Shown here: positions 11,250 to 22,639 of the stretch, piece after piece
Layout: the number at the start of each line of letters is the position of its first letter
How positions within the stretch are numbered: the stretch's first letter is position 1
NCBI RefSeq assembly: GCF_902167145.1
Contig: NC_050099.1
Span: 14,708,434-14,772,433 of the forward strand
Length of the DNA stretch: 64,000 nt
Reading direction: 5' to 3'
Origin: Zea mays
Taxonomy: Eukaryota; Streptophyta; Magnoliopsida; Poales; Poaceae
Position numbers and translations under genes: made by a program
Notes under the pieces: model-generated
Database searches by the model: none
What the model was told of the DNA's origin: nothing
The model's input: only the letters and a program-made list of their open reading frames with translations

Positions 11250-11458
11250 GTGCGCTCTGCCGCCAGCCGCGGGTCCGACCGCCTACGGGTGCGCATCCGG
11301 TCGCCGCCGTCGAGTCCATCTTGGAGGCAAGGAGTGAGCAAGGCATCGAGCTTCCCCACCAAATTATTCCCTGACGGTGCACGGGAATGGCCAGGGAAAT
11401 CCATGGTCGCCAGATCTGCGCCTACTTATTCCTCTCCAGTCCCCAGCGAGAGATTCAG
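11250..11458 (+). pseudogene. GC-rich exon-like piece, unknown gene
   Basis: An open, GC-rich stretch that ends in cag before gtaagg at 11459, a good splice donor. Codon and base use differ sharply from the AT-rich flanks, as expected for a captured first exon. I do not recognise the protein. It lies between the invertase piece and the exon-like pieces at 11724-13027, and may belong with the latter. Confidence 0.35.
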
Positions 11459-11723
11459 GTAAGGACTATTTGCTTATTTCAGTACCATATTGGTATTGGT
11501 CAACATTAGAGACTAATATGCAGTGGTTTAGAAACTATCGTATTATTATTTTTATTACTTCAGATTTAGTTTTTTGATTGTTTTTATCTAGACTTGGGGC
11601 CCTCATTTAATCTCATTACTGATATGTGGCCTGCACATCAATACATCAATAGAGTCCCTAATGTCTATTGTATTGTTCTGATTCTATAAAGTGTACAATG
11701 GTTCACAATATTTGTGTGAACAG

Positions 11724-11792
11724 GTGAAACATGAAGAGCTGCTTGAGTATGCCCAAAGTATCATTTCAGGATTGAAGAGAAATGATGAAATT
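11724..11792 (+). pseudogene. Exon-like piece, unknown gene
   Basis: It is preceded by gaacag and followed by gtgagg, giving a 69-bp phase-0 exon reading VKHEELLEYAQSIISGLKRN and three more residues. It looks helical and soluble. It does not join the next exon-like piece in an open frame, so an exon is missing or the copy is rearranged. Family not recognised. Confidence 0.4.
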
Positions 11793-12321
11793 GTGAGGTG
11801 ATATAATAGAATCAGCTAATTACCTGTGAATATATTATAACGATATAATAGAATTTTGAGGTAATACTACTTCTGTTACATCTAGTGCTTCCTGTTTTGG
11901 ACATACATGTGGTCAGGCTTTCTAAATTTTTGCTACCAATATAGTTCTGGAAATTAGTTGGAAAATATGATAATTGCATGTAGATTTGTAATTTGAAGTA
12001 CTATTATACAATTTCAAGTTATTAAATTTAAACCTTCCTTTTGTAATAGTGCATACATATGCTACACCCGCCTCCGCTAGCATTTAGCATCATTGTATTA
12101 TCATAAAACCATAATTTTCAGGTAGTATTTAGTTGTTCTAGTCTATTAGGTGAATGCTTTTAATCATTATACCATTTTCTGTTGAGCTTTACTAAGGAAA
12201 GTAGTGACACGACTCGTGAATAGCTGAACAAGACTGATCTCAGTATGCTGGCGAAAAAATGGTGAATTAGAGTAATCAATCATATTATCTTCCATATTTG
12301 CATATAATTATACTTTTGCAG

Positions 12322-13027
12322 GTGGTATTAATGGAGAAAGATCAGAAATAGCTGAAATTGAAGCAGCATCAACAGGTGAAGCTGCTCGGCTTAGAGCTGC
12401 TCTCTGGCGTGCTCCACCCGGCGCTGTTCGGCAACCTCACCAGCCTTTTGAACGGTAAGATTTGTTATTCTTTAGTTATACAATTTCTAGTAGAGACAAC
12501 TTAAGTATTACAGCTATGTGTTAGGGAGGGTTCAAGAAAAAGAATGAATTTTGTATTCAGCATATGTGCATAATAGGGCTTTGATTCTCAAGTCCTGCAA
12601 TATTGGAAGTATGCATAACATAGTTTATTAAAGAAAGAAATGTCCTCACTTGCTGGCAGTTTGTCCATTGTATTTTTGTAAATTAAGGTTATTAAAGAAA
12701 GAAATGTCCTCACTTCCTTTGAAAAATATAGTATCACATGGGTTAATTTATGATATTAGCACTTGCTACGGCCTATAGGGTTTATATAGGTTCACACTTC
12801 TTATTGTCCACTAGGCTTCTCCAGCTGCATTGTTTTGTAAGGGACATAAACTAGCTAATTGCTGTGACTTAATTACTCCTCCATTTTCTCTGTTGATTAA
12901 ACTGTTATATAGGTTCATGGATTTACTTATGCTTATTCTGACGTGTCTTTATGATTTATACAGGCTTACACAGACCTGTTTTGATAAGAGCCAAGCAGCG
13001 ATTCTTCCATTTCGGACCACGACCTAG
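12322..13027 (+). pseudogene. Two joined exon-like pieces, unknown gene
   Basis: Exon 12322-12454 follows tttgcag and ends before gtaaga. Exon 12964-13027 follows atacag and ends in a TAG stop. Joined across the 509-bp intron-like gap they keep frame, with an Arg codon split at the junction. The reading contains GERSEIAEIEAASTGEAARL, then LWRAPPGAVRQP, and ends ILPFRTTT. It is a helical Ala/Glu-rich segment followed by a Pro-rich one. The clean splice signals and open frames suggest a real host-gene 3' end inside the TIR element. I cannot name the gene. Confidence 0.42.
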
Positions 13028-13339
13028 CTAAAGGCTAATGGTTCCAAATGTCTGAAGTACCGAAGACAGGGCTTAGCTCCTCGTTTTTTGTCATGTCAAA
13101 TAAATCGTGTATGATTGCAACAATATTGGCAAAATATCGTTGTGCTTTATATTTTGATATACTGTGAACAAAACAAGTGCCCTATGAGACCATCATGATT
13201 TATGCATTTTCAAACTAAATTTTACGACACTTCTTGTTGTGTTTTATGCTTCCATTAAAAAAACAGTCTCACTGCGTTTTACGCCAAATTTATGACACTT
13301 TTTGATGTGTTTTACAGCAATCTCTTGCGAAGTGAGATT

Positions 13340-13725
13340 GTGCGTGTGTTTTATACTAAATTTCGTACTCATTTACGCTGTTTTAGCTCACGTTTTACGC
13401 TGAAATCATTCGAGCCAGAACCCGCGCACGATCGGCTGCACGCGATTTTCACGCCATAATTTTGGGCTCCGTTTGCTGTTACAAAACAGATATAGGATTT
13501 ACGCTAAATTTCGTACTCATTTATGTTGTTTTAGCTCACGTTTTACGCTGGAATCGGCCCGAGCCAGGACCCCGCTCACGATCGGCTGCACGCGATTTTC
13601 ACGCCGTAATTTTAGGCCCCATTTGCTGTTACAAAACAGATATAGGATTTACGCTAAATTTCGTACTCATTTACGTTGTTTTAGCCCACGGTTTACGCTG
13701 GAATCCGCCCGAGCCAGAACCAGAA
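13340..13725 (+). repeat. 150-bp tandem array
   Basis: About 2.5 units. The word ctaaatttcgtactcattta recurs at about 13355, 13504 and 13654. Each unit also contains cacgttttacgctg and gatcggctgcacgcgatttt. It lies near the right end of TIR element I. Confidence 0.78.
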
Positions 13726-14389
13726 CCACATACTGTATGATTTATGCTGTCAAGTACATGTCATTATGCAGTCGTAAACGCTGTTGGAGATTTTAAATGT
13801 TGCATGGTTTACGCTATCATGTCTCACAGCGTTATGTAATCGTAAACCGGCATGCACATGCAAATATTCGTTCCCGTGAATCGTGGCAGAAACTTTTCTA
13901 TTTATGCATGAGTTATGCACATTTCCACATACCTTTATGCGTGCGTATATCGGTTGCAGCGTCTCAGCCGGGATACGTTGCTATCCTATGCATGGCTGAC
14001 GCAAGCTGGCGTCCAGTGGGCCGAACGCGACCCGATCGACCTCCTGGCTGGGGCTTCGTCCACTAACGGAAGCCCAGGGCTTCCATTACCTCTTCCCTAT
14101 ATATATATTGGAAGTCCTGGGTTTCTAATATTGATCGGTAGCCCCAGCCACCTCTTGGTCGGTCAGTGCACTAGGTCAAACCTCCCCACGGATGCCAGTC
14201 AAACCCTTGGTCCAACACTCAATCCCCCGCATGGGAAGCACACCATAATTTGTGATTCTGTTTTTTTGCGTAAATAGTATAAATAGTTCATAGAAATAGA
14301 GTAAATAGTGCACAGCATAAAACCCGGCCAACCAGTGGACCACGACCCACACGCAGGCGCATGCATGTATATCCTATTTTTATGGTAGA

Positions 14390-14870
14390 TCCGATAATTA
14401 TGGTAGATCGTGGATGTTTCTATTGCATGTGTGATAATTTTGGGTGGCATTTTTGTTTCCACTGCATGTGGCCGATTTGATTTGAATGCTTTATTTTCTC
14501 CATAAATATGGGATCTCTCCAATAGGCATGCAGCTAGCCTCATTAGAATCAGTTTATGATATATACTGATACCAATTATGCTACACGGTGTAGATATTTA
14601 TGCAATGTGGTCTGCTTCATAAAAATCTGTTTCCTACTGTATGCACACAAATTTAGGATGACAAGAATGTGCGTTGAAAGGATATAAATTGGCATGCATG
14701 CAAACACAAAACCTGATGTAACGCTTTATTTTTCTCATAAATATAGTATCTTTACAACAACCAAGCAGCTAGATTCGTTAGAACTAATTTATGATACTAA
14801 TTATGCTGCACGGTGAAGGTATTTATACACTGGGGTACAATGCGTAAAAATCTGACATGCGGCTCGAATC
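14390..14870 (+). repeat. About 238-bp tandem repeat, two units
   Basis: The unit contains ccataaatatgggatctc, ccaattatgctacacgg and acaaatttaggatgacaag. The same unit forms a longer array at 17290-18450. Confidence 0.75.
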
Positions 14871-15299
14871 AACAACCCCACATCCATGCATCCACCATAA
14901 ATCAAGGGATTCGATTAGTGGAGTTGATTGGGGGATTTAATGAGGTTGATTGATTAGGGAATATTTTTTATGGCAGTAATGGACACCACAAATCAAGGGA
15001 TTGCATGCACGAGATTTTATAAAATCATGGCAAATGGCCTTATTTTCGGGAGCAGTTTCCTTTTTGTGAATTTTTGTTTCATTGTGTAAACAACTGTATT
15101 GTAAATACCTTATACATATGTCGTAAATGGTAGGAATCTAATATATATATATATATATATTGGGTTAGGTAATGAGATAATGCATAAAGTCAATAAACAT
15201 CTGCGTAAAATGTGAATAGAATTATCATAAACAGACAATATATGGAAGGGGAGCTATGAACTGAAATATATGTCGTAAACACCTATTAACGTTGGCATA

Positions 15300-15908
15300 A
15301 AATATGTATTCAAAGTAGCATAAAAACAGGGCCGCCACTAGCGCAACCGCCACCTCGCCTCCGGGATTCGTGGCCGCTCGCCAAAAGATGCTCGAAGCGT
15401 GACAGATCAAAGGATGTCACGGGGCTCGTGGTGCGGATGGTGAACCCCGTGCGTGCCTCAAGGGTGCCGCCGCTGCCGCGCTTCTGGGAATCCATTGACA
15501 CCGTGCATACATATCGGAGAGCCACTGTTCCATCCTACGGATCAAGGAGATGCCACCATCATGCAACCAGATAGGAGAGCCACCGTTGTTGTGCCTTCGG
15601 ATCGAGGAACCGCTACCATCGTGCCGCCTGGGAGCTGCCGCCGTCGTGCCGCAAGATTAGGGAGCCACTGACGTCGCACCTCGACATCAGAGAGTCACCA
15701 TCGTCGCGCATTCGGATCGAGGAGCCTCCTCCGCCGTGCCTTCGGATTTGGGATCGTCCGTCGGTCACGCGACTGGAGGCCGATGCAGCCTCACGCTCTC
15801 ATGGAACCGCCGCAATCGCGCGCGCCTAAGTGGGCACCCATCGCTCGTGCATCATGGTGAGGGCGTGAAAAACTGAACCCTGACATCCTGGGGCTCTTTT
15901 TATAGACT
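15300..15908 (-). pseudogene. GC-rich captured block with TATA box
   Basis: On the minus strand a TATA box (CTATAAAAAGAGCC, near 15895-15908) is followed by a start-like region and about 550 bp of GC-rich, partly open sequence. A block with the same order (TATA, then GC-rich sequence) lies at 18590-19070 in the next element, and the promoter part is clearly related between the two. The coding parts are poorly similar. No protein family is recognised. It could be the 5' end of a captured gene or an element-specific ORF that has decayed. Confidence 0.35.
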
Positions 15909-15998
15909 CCCAGGACTTGGTATGGCTGAACCGGATGGCAGCATTTGGCCAGGGCTTTCCCTAGCTATTGGAAGCCTAGGGCTCGTAATATACAAATG

Positions 15999-16014
15999 AT
16001 ATATATATATATAT
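15999..16014. repeat. (TA)n tract
   Basis: Eight TA units just outside the right end of TIR element II. Confidence 0.75.
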
Positions 16015-16795
16015 TCAAAGTACACACATCTTTTGGGTCCACAACAGTTTTAAAGTTCATATTTTCATAGATCCACATGTGGCTACTACACTCATTTGGC
16101 CCCATTAATGACAATGTAAAAAACAATCGATCTTCTAGGGCCAAATAGTCAACAACTATAACTCCAGCACAAAAAACTTCTTCCCACTGTATCCTCAAGC
16201 AATTGAAGGATCAATGGTCTATGAGTAACCGAAAGATCATTCACTTCAACAACATATACACCTATATGTTGCCTGATCGAGTGGAGCAGATGATGCTATG
16301 CTGCTTGATGTATCCAAGGGGAACAATGACAACAAGCCTGATAAAACCGAATTCAAGCTAGAGCACATATGGTACATTCTTCGCCATCAGTCCAAGTGGT
16401 GTGCGAGGCACAATGATGATGACTCGAGATGAGAGCAAAACACCTTTGTTTGAACATGGATGACAATTATAGCTCTACGTCATAGGAAAGTGGGGACGTA
16501 CCACACCCCATTTTCCACAATAAGACAAAAGCTCAATGGAAGAGAAAGGGCCTAACAACATGTCCTCATTCACACAAAAAAAGAATATTAAAAAGCGCCA
16601 CAAGGCTAGCAAGAGGATTAATCAAACTAAAGTATTTTAGTATTTCAATAAATTACTGGATCGCTTCACGATCGACATAGATGAAGATACAAAAAGAACC
16701 CACAAATTAGCCTTAAAAAGGTTGATAAAGCATCTGGAATTAAAGGAGGAAGAAGCAGTGGAAGAGGAAGAGGAAGAGGAGTAATAGTGTATTAG
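16015..16795 (+). pseudogene. Degraded ORF1-like gene (copy 1)
   Basis: Decayed coding sequence on the + strand; a diverged copy lies at 48408-49196. Readable parts include a FNNIY motif, a WSR-rich segment, HQSKWCARHND and, at the end, a helical charged stretch (LDRF, KRTHKLALKRLIKHLELK) followed by an EEE-rich tail and a stop at about 16783. The pattern of a DNA-binding-like start and a lysine-rich helical end with an acidic tail resembles the NAM-associated C-terminal type proteins (ORF1) linked with PIF/Harbinger transposons. Several stops and frame changes break it. The assignment is tentative. Confidence 0.45.
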
Positions 16796-16799
16796 TTTT

Positions 16800-17289
16800 T
16801 CATGAATCATGTAAGTTTGTTTTTAAAATTATGTAATTTTAATTGCTTTTGTGAATTATGTAAACTTTATTTTCTTAATTATGTAACCAAATACACTTTT
16901 GTTTTAATAGAATAATGCATTTTATGTCAACTAACGATAAAGACTACAAAAAATGGATAAACCGATGAGGTGATAATAGACTGATGATAAAGACTGAGCA
17001 GTAGATTACTACTACCATATAGCTCGTGCTAACGCTATGATCCCGTGGAGGGGAGCGATTGGTGGTGGCGGCGGCGCAAGTGAGGGGCGCGACGGCAGGG
17101 ACGCGGGGGAGGGAGAGACTGAGGGTGGTGGGGTCGTAGCCTCATGGGGAGGGGAGGGGAAGTGATGAAGGATGATACAAATAATATTGTCTACTGAATT
17201 TAAGTAAGGAAGATGGGTTATCCAACGATATGAACTATTGGTTTTGATGGTGTGTTAAATCTGGGTGCAACTTTCACAGTTTGTTTCCA
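16800..17289. other. AT-rich DNA, nothing recognised
   Basis: AT-rich tail after the ORF1-like fragment, with a short GC-rich patch (17040-17165, ggcggcggcgc and ggggaggggagggg). No gene is supported. Confidence 0.4.
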
Positions 17290-18450
17290 TTTACATGCGC
17301 GAGAAAATTACAAATTGTATACGTTAACTGCTGCATGCATAGAATAAAAAAAATCTGATTTGAATGTTTTATCCTTCATAAATATAAGATCTCTATAACA
17401 GCCATGCAGCTAGACTCGTTAGAAACATTTTATGAACTATACTGCTACTAACTATGCTACACAGTGTATGTATTTATGCAATACAACACGATGAGTAAAA
17501 AATCAGTTTTCTGCTGCATGTGCACAAATTTAGGATGACAATAATGTGTGTTGAGAGAAAAATAGATTGACATGCATGGAAACAAAAAAAATCTGATTTT
17601 ATTGCTTTATTTTGTCCATAAATATGGGATCTCTATAACAGCAATACAGTTAGGTTCATTGGAACCAGTTTATGACATATACTGATACTAATTATGCTAC
17701 AGTGTGTAGATATTTATGCGATGTGGTACATCGCGTAAAAAAATTTCTTTCCTACTGCATGCGCTTAAATTTAGAATGATAAAAATGTGGGTTGAAAGAA
17801 GATAGATTGGCATGCATAGAAACAAAAAATCTGATTTAAATGCTTTATTTTGTCCATAAATGTAGGATCTTGACAACAGCCATATAGGTAGGATCATTGA
17901 AACCGGTTTATCACATATACTGACACTAATTATGCTACACGGTATAAATATTTATGCACTGCGCTACAACGCGAAAAAAATTTGTTTCCTGTTGCATGCT
18001 CACAAATTTAGGATGACAAGAATGTGCGTTGAAAGAAATTGATTGTCATGCATGGAAACAAAAAAAATAATTTAAATGCTTAATTTCCTCTATAAATATA
18101 GGATCTCTCCAACAGCCATGCATCTAGGCTCGTCAGAACCAGTTTATGATATACACTAAGACTAATTATGCTACACGTCGAAGGTATTTATGCAATGTGG
18201 TACACTGTGTACAAAATCTATTTACTATTGCATGCGCACAAATTTAGGATCACAAAATGTGAGTTGAAAGGAAATGATTTGGCATGTTGGAAACAAAAAT
18301 ATGATTTTCAATGTTTTATTTCGTCCATAAATATATGATCTCTCCAACAGCCATACAGTTAAGCTCGTTAGAACCAATTTATGATATATACTGATACTAA
18401 TTATGCTACATGTCGAAGGTATTTATGCATTGCGGTACACTACGCAAAAA
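17290..18450 (+). repeat. About 237-bp tandem array, five units
   Basis: Matching points in successive units lie near 17361, 17600, 17840, 18076 and 18311, a spacing of 235-239 bp. Each unit has ccataaatat(a/g)ggatctc, a ctaattatgctaca word and acaaatttaggatgaca. It is the same unit as at 14390-14870, but with more copies. Confidence 0.85.
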
Positions 18451-19148
18451 TCAACAAACGTTTACATAAAATGTGAATAGAAATATCATAAACATACAAA
18501 AGATGGAAGGAGAACCATGAACTGACAATGTATCATAAGAACCTATTGATGTTGGCATATATATGAATACAAAATAGCATAAAAACAGGGCCGCCGATCC
18601 GCCACCGCTCGCCGCCTAGGGAAGTCCGTCGTTGTCGCTCGCGCCTAGGGAAGGCCGGCATCGTAGCGGGAGGGGGGGATGCCAGTGGGTGCCACTCCAG
18701 GGTGCACGCCTCCGAGGAGCCAACATCGTGCGCGCGCCTCTAGGATTCGCCGCCGCATGCGCTCCTCCAAGATCTGTCGTCGTTGCTGCCGAAGCCTACC
18801 GCGGCTCGCACAACCGCCGTCACCACCAGGCCTAGGGTGCGCCGCCTCCGCTCGTCCGGTTTGGGAGCACCATTGTTGCTTGCCCACCCGCCATAGGAGC
18901 GTCGCCGCCTGTCGCCCGCCTGTCGCCCGCCTCGGCGCGCCATCGCAGCTTGCCCCCAGGATCGCCGCCGCTTGCACGCCCGAGGAAACCGCCACCGCCG
19001 CTCTCTCGCCCCGAGGGAACCGCCACACTGCTAAAACCTAATCCCTGGTGGCCTGGGGGTCTTTTATAGTCATCTGAACCTAATGCGGCTGAACCGGATG
19101 ACACCGTTGAGCCAGAGCTTTCTCTAGTTATTGGAAGCTCAGGGCTCC
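18451..19148. mobile_element. TIR element III, right part
   Basis: After the tandem array come the same AT-rich segment as in element II (caataaacat-type start, then cataaaaacagggccgcc), a GC-rich block, a minus-strand TATA box (near 19062) and a right terminal repeat at 19109-19148 (gagccagagcttt... to agggctcc). The end is next to a (TA)n tract. I could not find a left terminal repeat, so the element start is open. It may be anywhere from 16015 to 17290. Confidence 0.55.
18645..19028 (-). pseudogene. GC-rich open frame in TIR element III
   Basis: 127 codons open on the minus strand, about 35 bp after a TATA box (CTATAAAAGACC). The predicted product is Arg/Ala/Gly-rich without a recognisable domain. 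Its position matches the GC-rich block of element II, but the proteins do not clearly match. It could be a fragment of a captured first exon. Confidence 0.3.
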
Positions 19149-19157
19149 AAATATACA

Positions 19158-19160
<3 letters not shown>

Positions 19161-19202
<42 letters not shown>
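19161..19202. repeat. (TA)n tract
   Basis: About 20 TA units, 12 bp outside the right end of TIR element III. Confidence 0.9.
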
Positions 19203-19819
<617 letters not shown>

Positions 19820-20191
19820 CATGAATGAAGCGAATGAAAAGTAGATGTAGCACGCGGCAAATGCTAAGTTGGCGTGCCGCTGGACGAAGGCAGCGACTCG
19901 GCACCATCGGAATGAAGGATCGCCGCAGCAGATCCAACCGTTGAGTTGTCCCTAATCCCCGTGGTCTCTGGTCTGCCTGATCTCCTCGATTGACAAATAC
20001 ATTTCCTTTTGTTTTCTTCTTCGTATCATTTTTCTAAAACGAAAAGTCCTCTTTGTTTCATGGAACCCCTACGTCTCTCTCTCTACATATATAGAGAGAG
20101 CCTGGGATGCATGTCAGGTCGTCTTTCTATAGGACACACCTTAGCGAGCGAGACGATCGAGAGGGTGCCGTACGGTCTCTCGTCGGCGGCG

Positions 20192-20495
20192 ATGTTTCTG
20201 GTGGATTGGTTCTACGATTTGTTTGTCTCCGCCCTGCGGCGGCGTGCAGGAGGCCAAGATCCTCTTCGTCGGTCTCGACAACGCCGGCAAGACCACGCTG
20301 CTCCACATGCTCAAGGACGAGCATTCTGGCGCCTTTCTTTCTTTGCTCTTGCCGCCACAGGCAATTGATGATTTCTTCTCGTGCCGGCCGGGAGAGTGAA
20401 CAACGGTCGCCGTGCTGTGTCGTTGTGTTATGCAGAGGCTGAGTCAGCACGCGCCGACGCAGCTCCAGACGTCGGAGGAGCTGAGCATCGGGCGG
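20192..20495 (+). pseudogene. SAR1 small GTPase pseudogene, 5' part
   Basis: SAR1 starts COPII coat assembly at the ER. Here an ATG at 20192 reads MFLVDWFYD, the known membrane-inserting SAR1 N-terminus. After a one-base frame change near 20240 the sequence reads EAKILFVGLDNAGKTTLLHM and ends in LKDE at 20321, so the P-loop GLDNAGKT is intact. A gap of 114 bp then ends in ttatgcag, and from 20436 it reads RLSQHAPTQLQTSEELSIG, matching the next SAR1 segment (switch I). The intron donor is lost: gag is followed by ca instead of gt. Homology stops at about 20495, so some 140 residues are missing. Frameshift, dead donor and truncation make it a non-functional copy that retains an intron, hence not a simple processed retrocopy. 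Confidence 0.82.
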
Positions 20496-21664
20496 ATATT
20501 AGCGATATTTATATCTCTAATGAGTTTATTATAAAATCAGGCCCATCGGTCTATCTAATAATGATACTAATTTTATACCATAAACTTTAATATTTTATTA
20601 TATAATAAAATATGTATACTTTGTCGATTTCTTAAGAAACAAGAACGACATTTATAAAGAAACGATGGAAGTACTTTATTTCTTTTAGGTACTTTGCTGT
20701 TGTGCTCGATAGTGTTAACTCTTTACGTTCAGCCATGCATGGGTGTGATAGGAGACCATGTACACACAAAATCCACTCTTGTCAAACTAAGGAAATTTGT
20801 CAAGAAAACTCTTTACATTGGCAATGCTTGCATGATAATGTTTTTAATTAACTATGTTAGTCGAGTACACTTTATTGCTAATTTTATGAAACCTGTGTAT
20901 TTCAAATCACTTTGTTTTGGCCTCCACAAACATCAAACCTTCCTGGTGTTAAAGAACGAGAAAACAAATTTTTTTCTTCTTTTCTTTTTATGGTCCAGTT
21001 TACAAATTAGATTATTTACTAATGTGGGCTGGCCTATCTCCAAAGATTGACTAATGCGAACCTGGAATATGGTCCGCTGCCACTGTAGTAGAGTCCATTA
21101 TGACGTGTCTGATCAGATTGGTTCAAAGTTTGGCTTTGCATGAAAGTGAAATAACATTAGCGTGATCAGTGAAATAACAAGAGCGTGATTTGCCCCCTCA
21201 CTAGTACGACAAGGCGTGAAGGTCTCATATAAGAGATGATAATGATGAATGCCAAGTCAATATCAAGTTTTCCCCGGCCTTACTTTATAGATCTGAGTGC
21301 AAATTTTTTACTACCTTGAGAATTTCCACAAACATCAAATGCTTTTGTGAAGTTAGACAATATACTCTCACCAAGGCACGTAAGATGATGGTGAAAACTA
21401 AAGATCATAGTCATATTGCTGATTGGATTGTTCCAATATCATTATTGCGCGACAAAATAGGTGGTGATCATCGGGGCCGCTAACATAGAGGAGCCGATAC
21501 TACTACTGCTGCTATCAACTCCCATTTGACGCGTTGCTCTAACTACTCCAGGCAACCAATTCTCTAGTCGACTATCAATATGAAAGAGTAAAGTACATCG
21601 GCATTTCGGGTGTACATCTAGGTCTATATACTATTCAAGGTGACATTCTCATTTAACTATTTAA
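20496..21664. other. Low-copy AT-rich DNA
   Basis: No gene recognised. An open frame at 20694-21050 (118 codons, + strand) is hydrophobic and has no family resemblance; I do not treat it as a gene. Confidence 0.45.
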
Positions 21665-21823
21665 AGTGTGTCAAATGAAGTTGAATGGGCCAAGATCTAG
21701 TCCAACCGCTAACGTGGTGTTCCACCTCAATCCATAAACTTTTTTGGGTGTGTCATCTAGGTACATGAACCACGTTAGTTGTTGGACCGGACCTTGGCCC
21801 ATTTTAACTTCATTTGTCACACT
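21665..21823. repeat. Foldback MITE, 159 bp
   Basis: Long inverted repeat: the arms 21665-21717 and 21770-21823 pair over about 53 bp (agtgtg(t)caaatgaagtt ... tggtccaac ... taacgtgg) around a 52-bp loop. The RNA or single strand would form a strong hairpin. Class unknown. Confidence 0.78.
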
Positions 21824-21827
21824 ATAA

Positions 21828-21970
21828 TGGCGTGTTTGGTTGCAATTACGAGATGGGATTGGACGATCCATCAGATAAGTTTGATTGGTTCAGCATAAAG
21901 GATGAGACAACACCGTTCGATGGATGAGAGGACCCCTGATTGTCCCAACTGCCCACAACTGAACACACCC
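21828..21970. repeat. Tourist-like MITE, 143 bp
   Basis: The ends are imperfect inverted repeats (tggcgtgtttggtt and, reversed, gggtgtgttcagtt), flanked by taa on both sides (21825-21827 and 21971-21973). The TAA duplication and the GGCGTGTTTGGTT-like start fit Tourist/PIF-Harbinger MITEs. It begins four bases after the foldback MITE ends. Confidence 0.75.
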
Positions 21971-21973
21971 TAA

Positions 21974-22639
21974 ATAATTAATGGGGTTCCTATGATCTTA
22001 AATATTATATTGATATAGATGACACACTCGAAATAGTTCATGGACTGGTAATGCACTTTACTCTATATGAAATAATGTTCAAGTCAAAATATATAGTTTT
22101 TTGTAAATTAATAATGTATGCAAATGATTAGACATTAATATAATGATAAAGACCTTGTTATTATTATTAGTACATGAATCCTTAAGGGACATTGTTATTA
22201 TAATTGTTAAACATATAATATATAATATCGCTTATGCATGGACATATATTTATTTTAGGTTTAACTTTCTATATAGGGGTTTTATATAGTGATACAAAGG
22301 TCAGAGGGTAATCAGAAACATATACCTTCACAGTTTTAGGGTTATTTAAACCTTTTTCAAAATAGCATATCTTGGTAGTTTAGTTGTAGATAGTGGAGGG
22401 GATATTTTCATTTAGTCTTACTTATGGTAGACATAGTATTTTAGATAAAAAATGGAAGGATCTAGCATAACGACACAATGCGTAATTTTGAGACCTATAG
22501 ATATACTTAGATGTGAGTTATGTTATTATTCATTAAGATGAGATTTTTTTAGAAAAAATGTAATCGCTCGCTATTACATCGTTGATGATTAGATTGCATG
22601 GTATTGATGGCTAAATCTTTCTTACTTCTATTAAAACTA
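21974..22639. other. AT-rich DNA, nothing recognised
   Basis: No gene or named repeat. Around 22560-22582 a small palindrome (atgtaatcgc ... gctattacat) is visible. Confidence 0.4.

Larger units (their letters stand above)
10471..14083. mobile_element. TIR element I with captured gene pieces
   Basis: The ends 10471-10510 and 14044-14083 are imperfect inverted repeats of about 40 bp: both start, outside-in, with g(a)agccctgggctt and end in gaagcccc(a)nccag. (TA)n sequence lies just outside both ends (10447-10463; 14098-14108). The 3.6 kb between them has no transposase. It holds a neutral-invertase exon, other exon-like pieces with splice sites, and a 150-bp tandem array. The layout resembles Pack-MULE-type elements, and the TA flanks recall the rice Micron and maize TAFT groups that insert in (TA)n. 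Class assignment is inference; no clear short target duplication is seen outside the TA sequence. Confidence 0.6.
14110..15984. mobile_element. TIR element II
   Basis: The left end 14110-14150 (ggaagtcctgggtttc... to gccccagcca) and the right end 15946-15984 (tggccagggctttcc... to cctagggctc) are inverted relatives of the ends of element I. (TA)n flanks both ends (14098-14108 and 15999-16014). Inside, in order: about two units of a 238-bp tandem repeat, a (TA)n run (15140-15160), an AT-rich segment, then a GC-rich block whose minus strand has a TATA box (15895-15908). No transposase is seen. Confidence 0.6.

Noticed and set aside
10895..13027. A single intact host gene from the invertase exon to 13027
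   Set aside because: The invertase piece and the later exon-like pieces do not belong to one protein, and the exon phases at 11792 and 12322 do not join in an open frame.
10471..14083. A Helitron carrying the captured gene pieces
   Set aside because: The ends are inverted repeats. There is no TC start, and no CTRR end with the usual hairpin at the right place.
20694..21050. A 118-codon plus-strand open frame as a membrane protein gene
   Set aside because: AT-rich, no promoter or splice context, no resemblance to a known family; hydrophobicity follows from T-rich codons.
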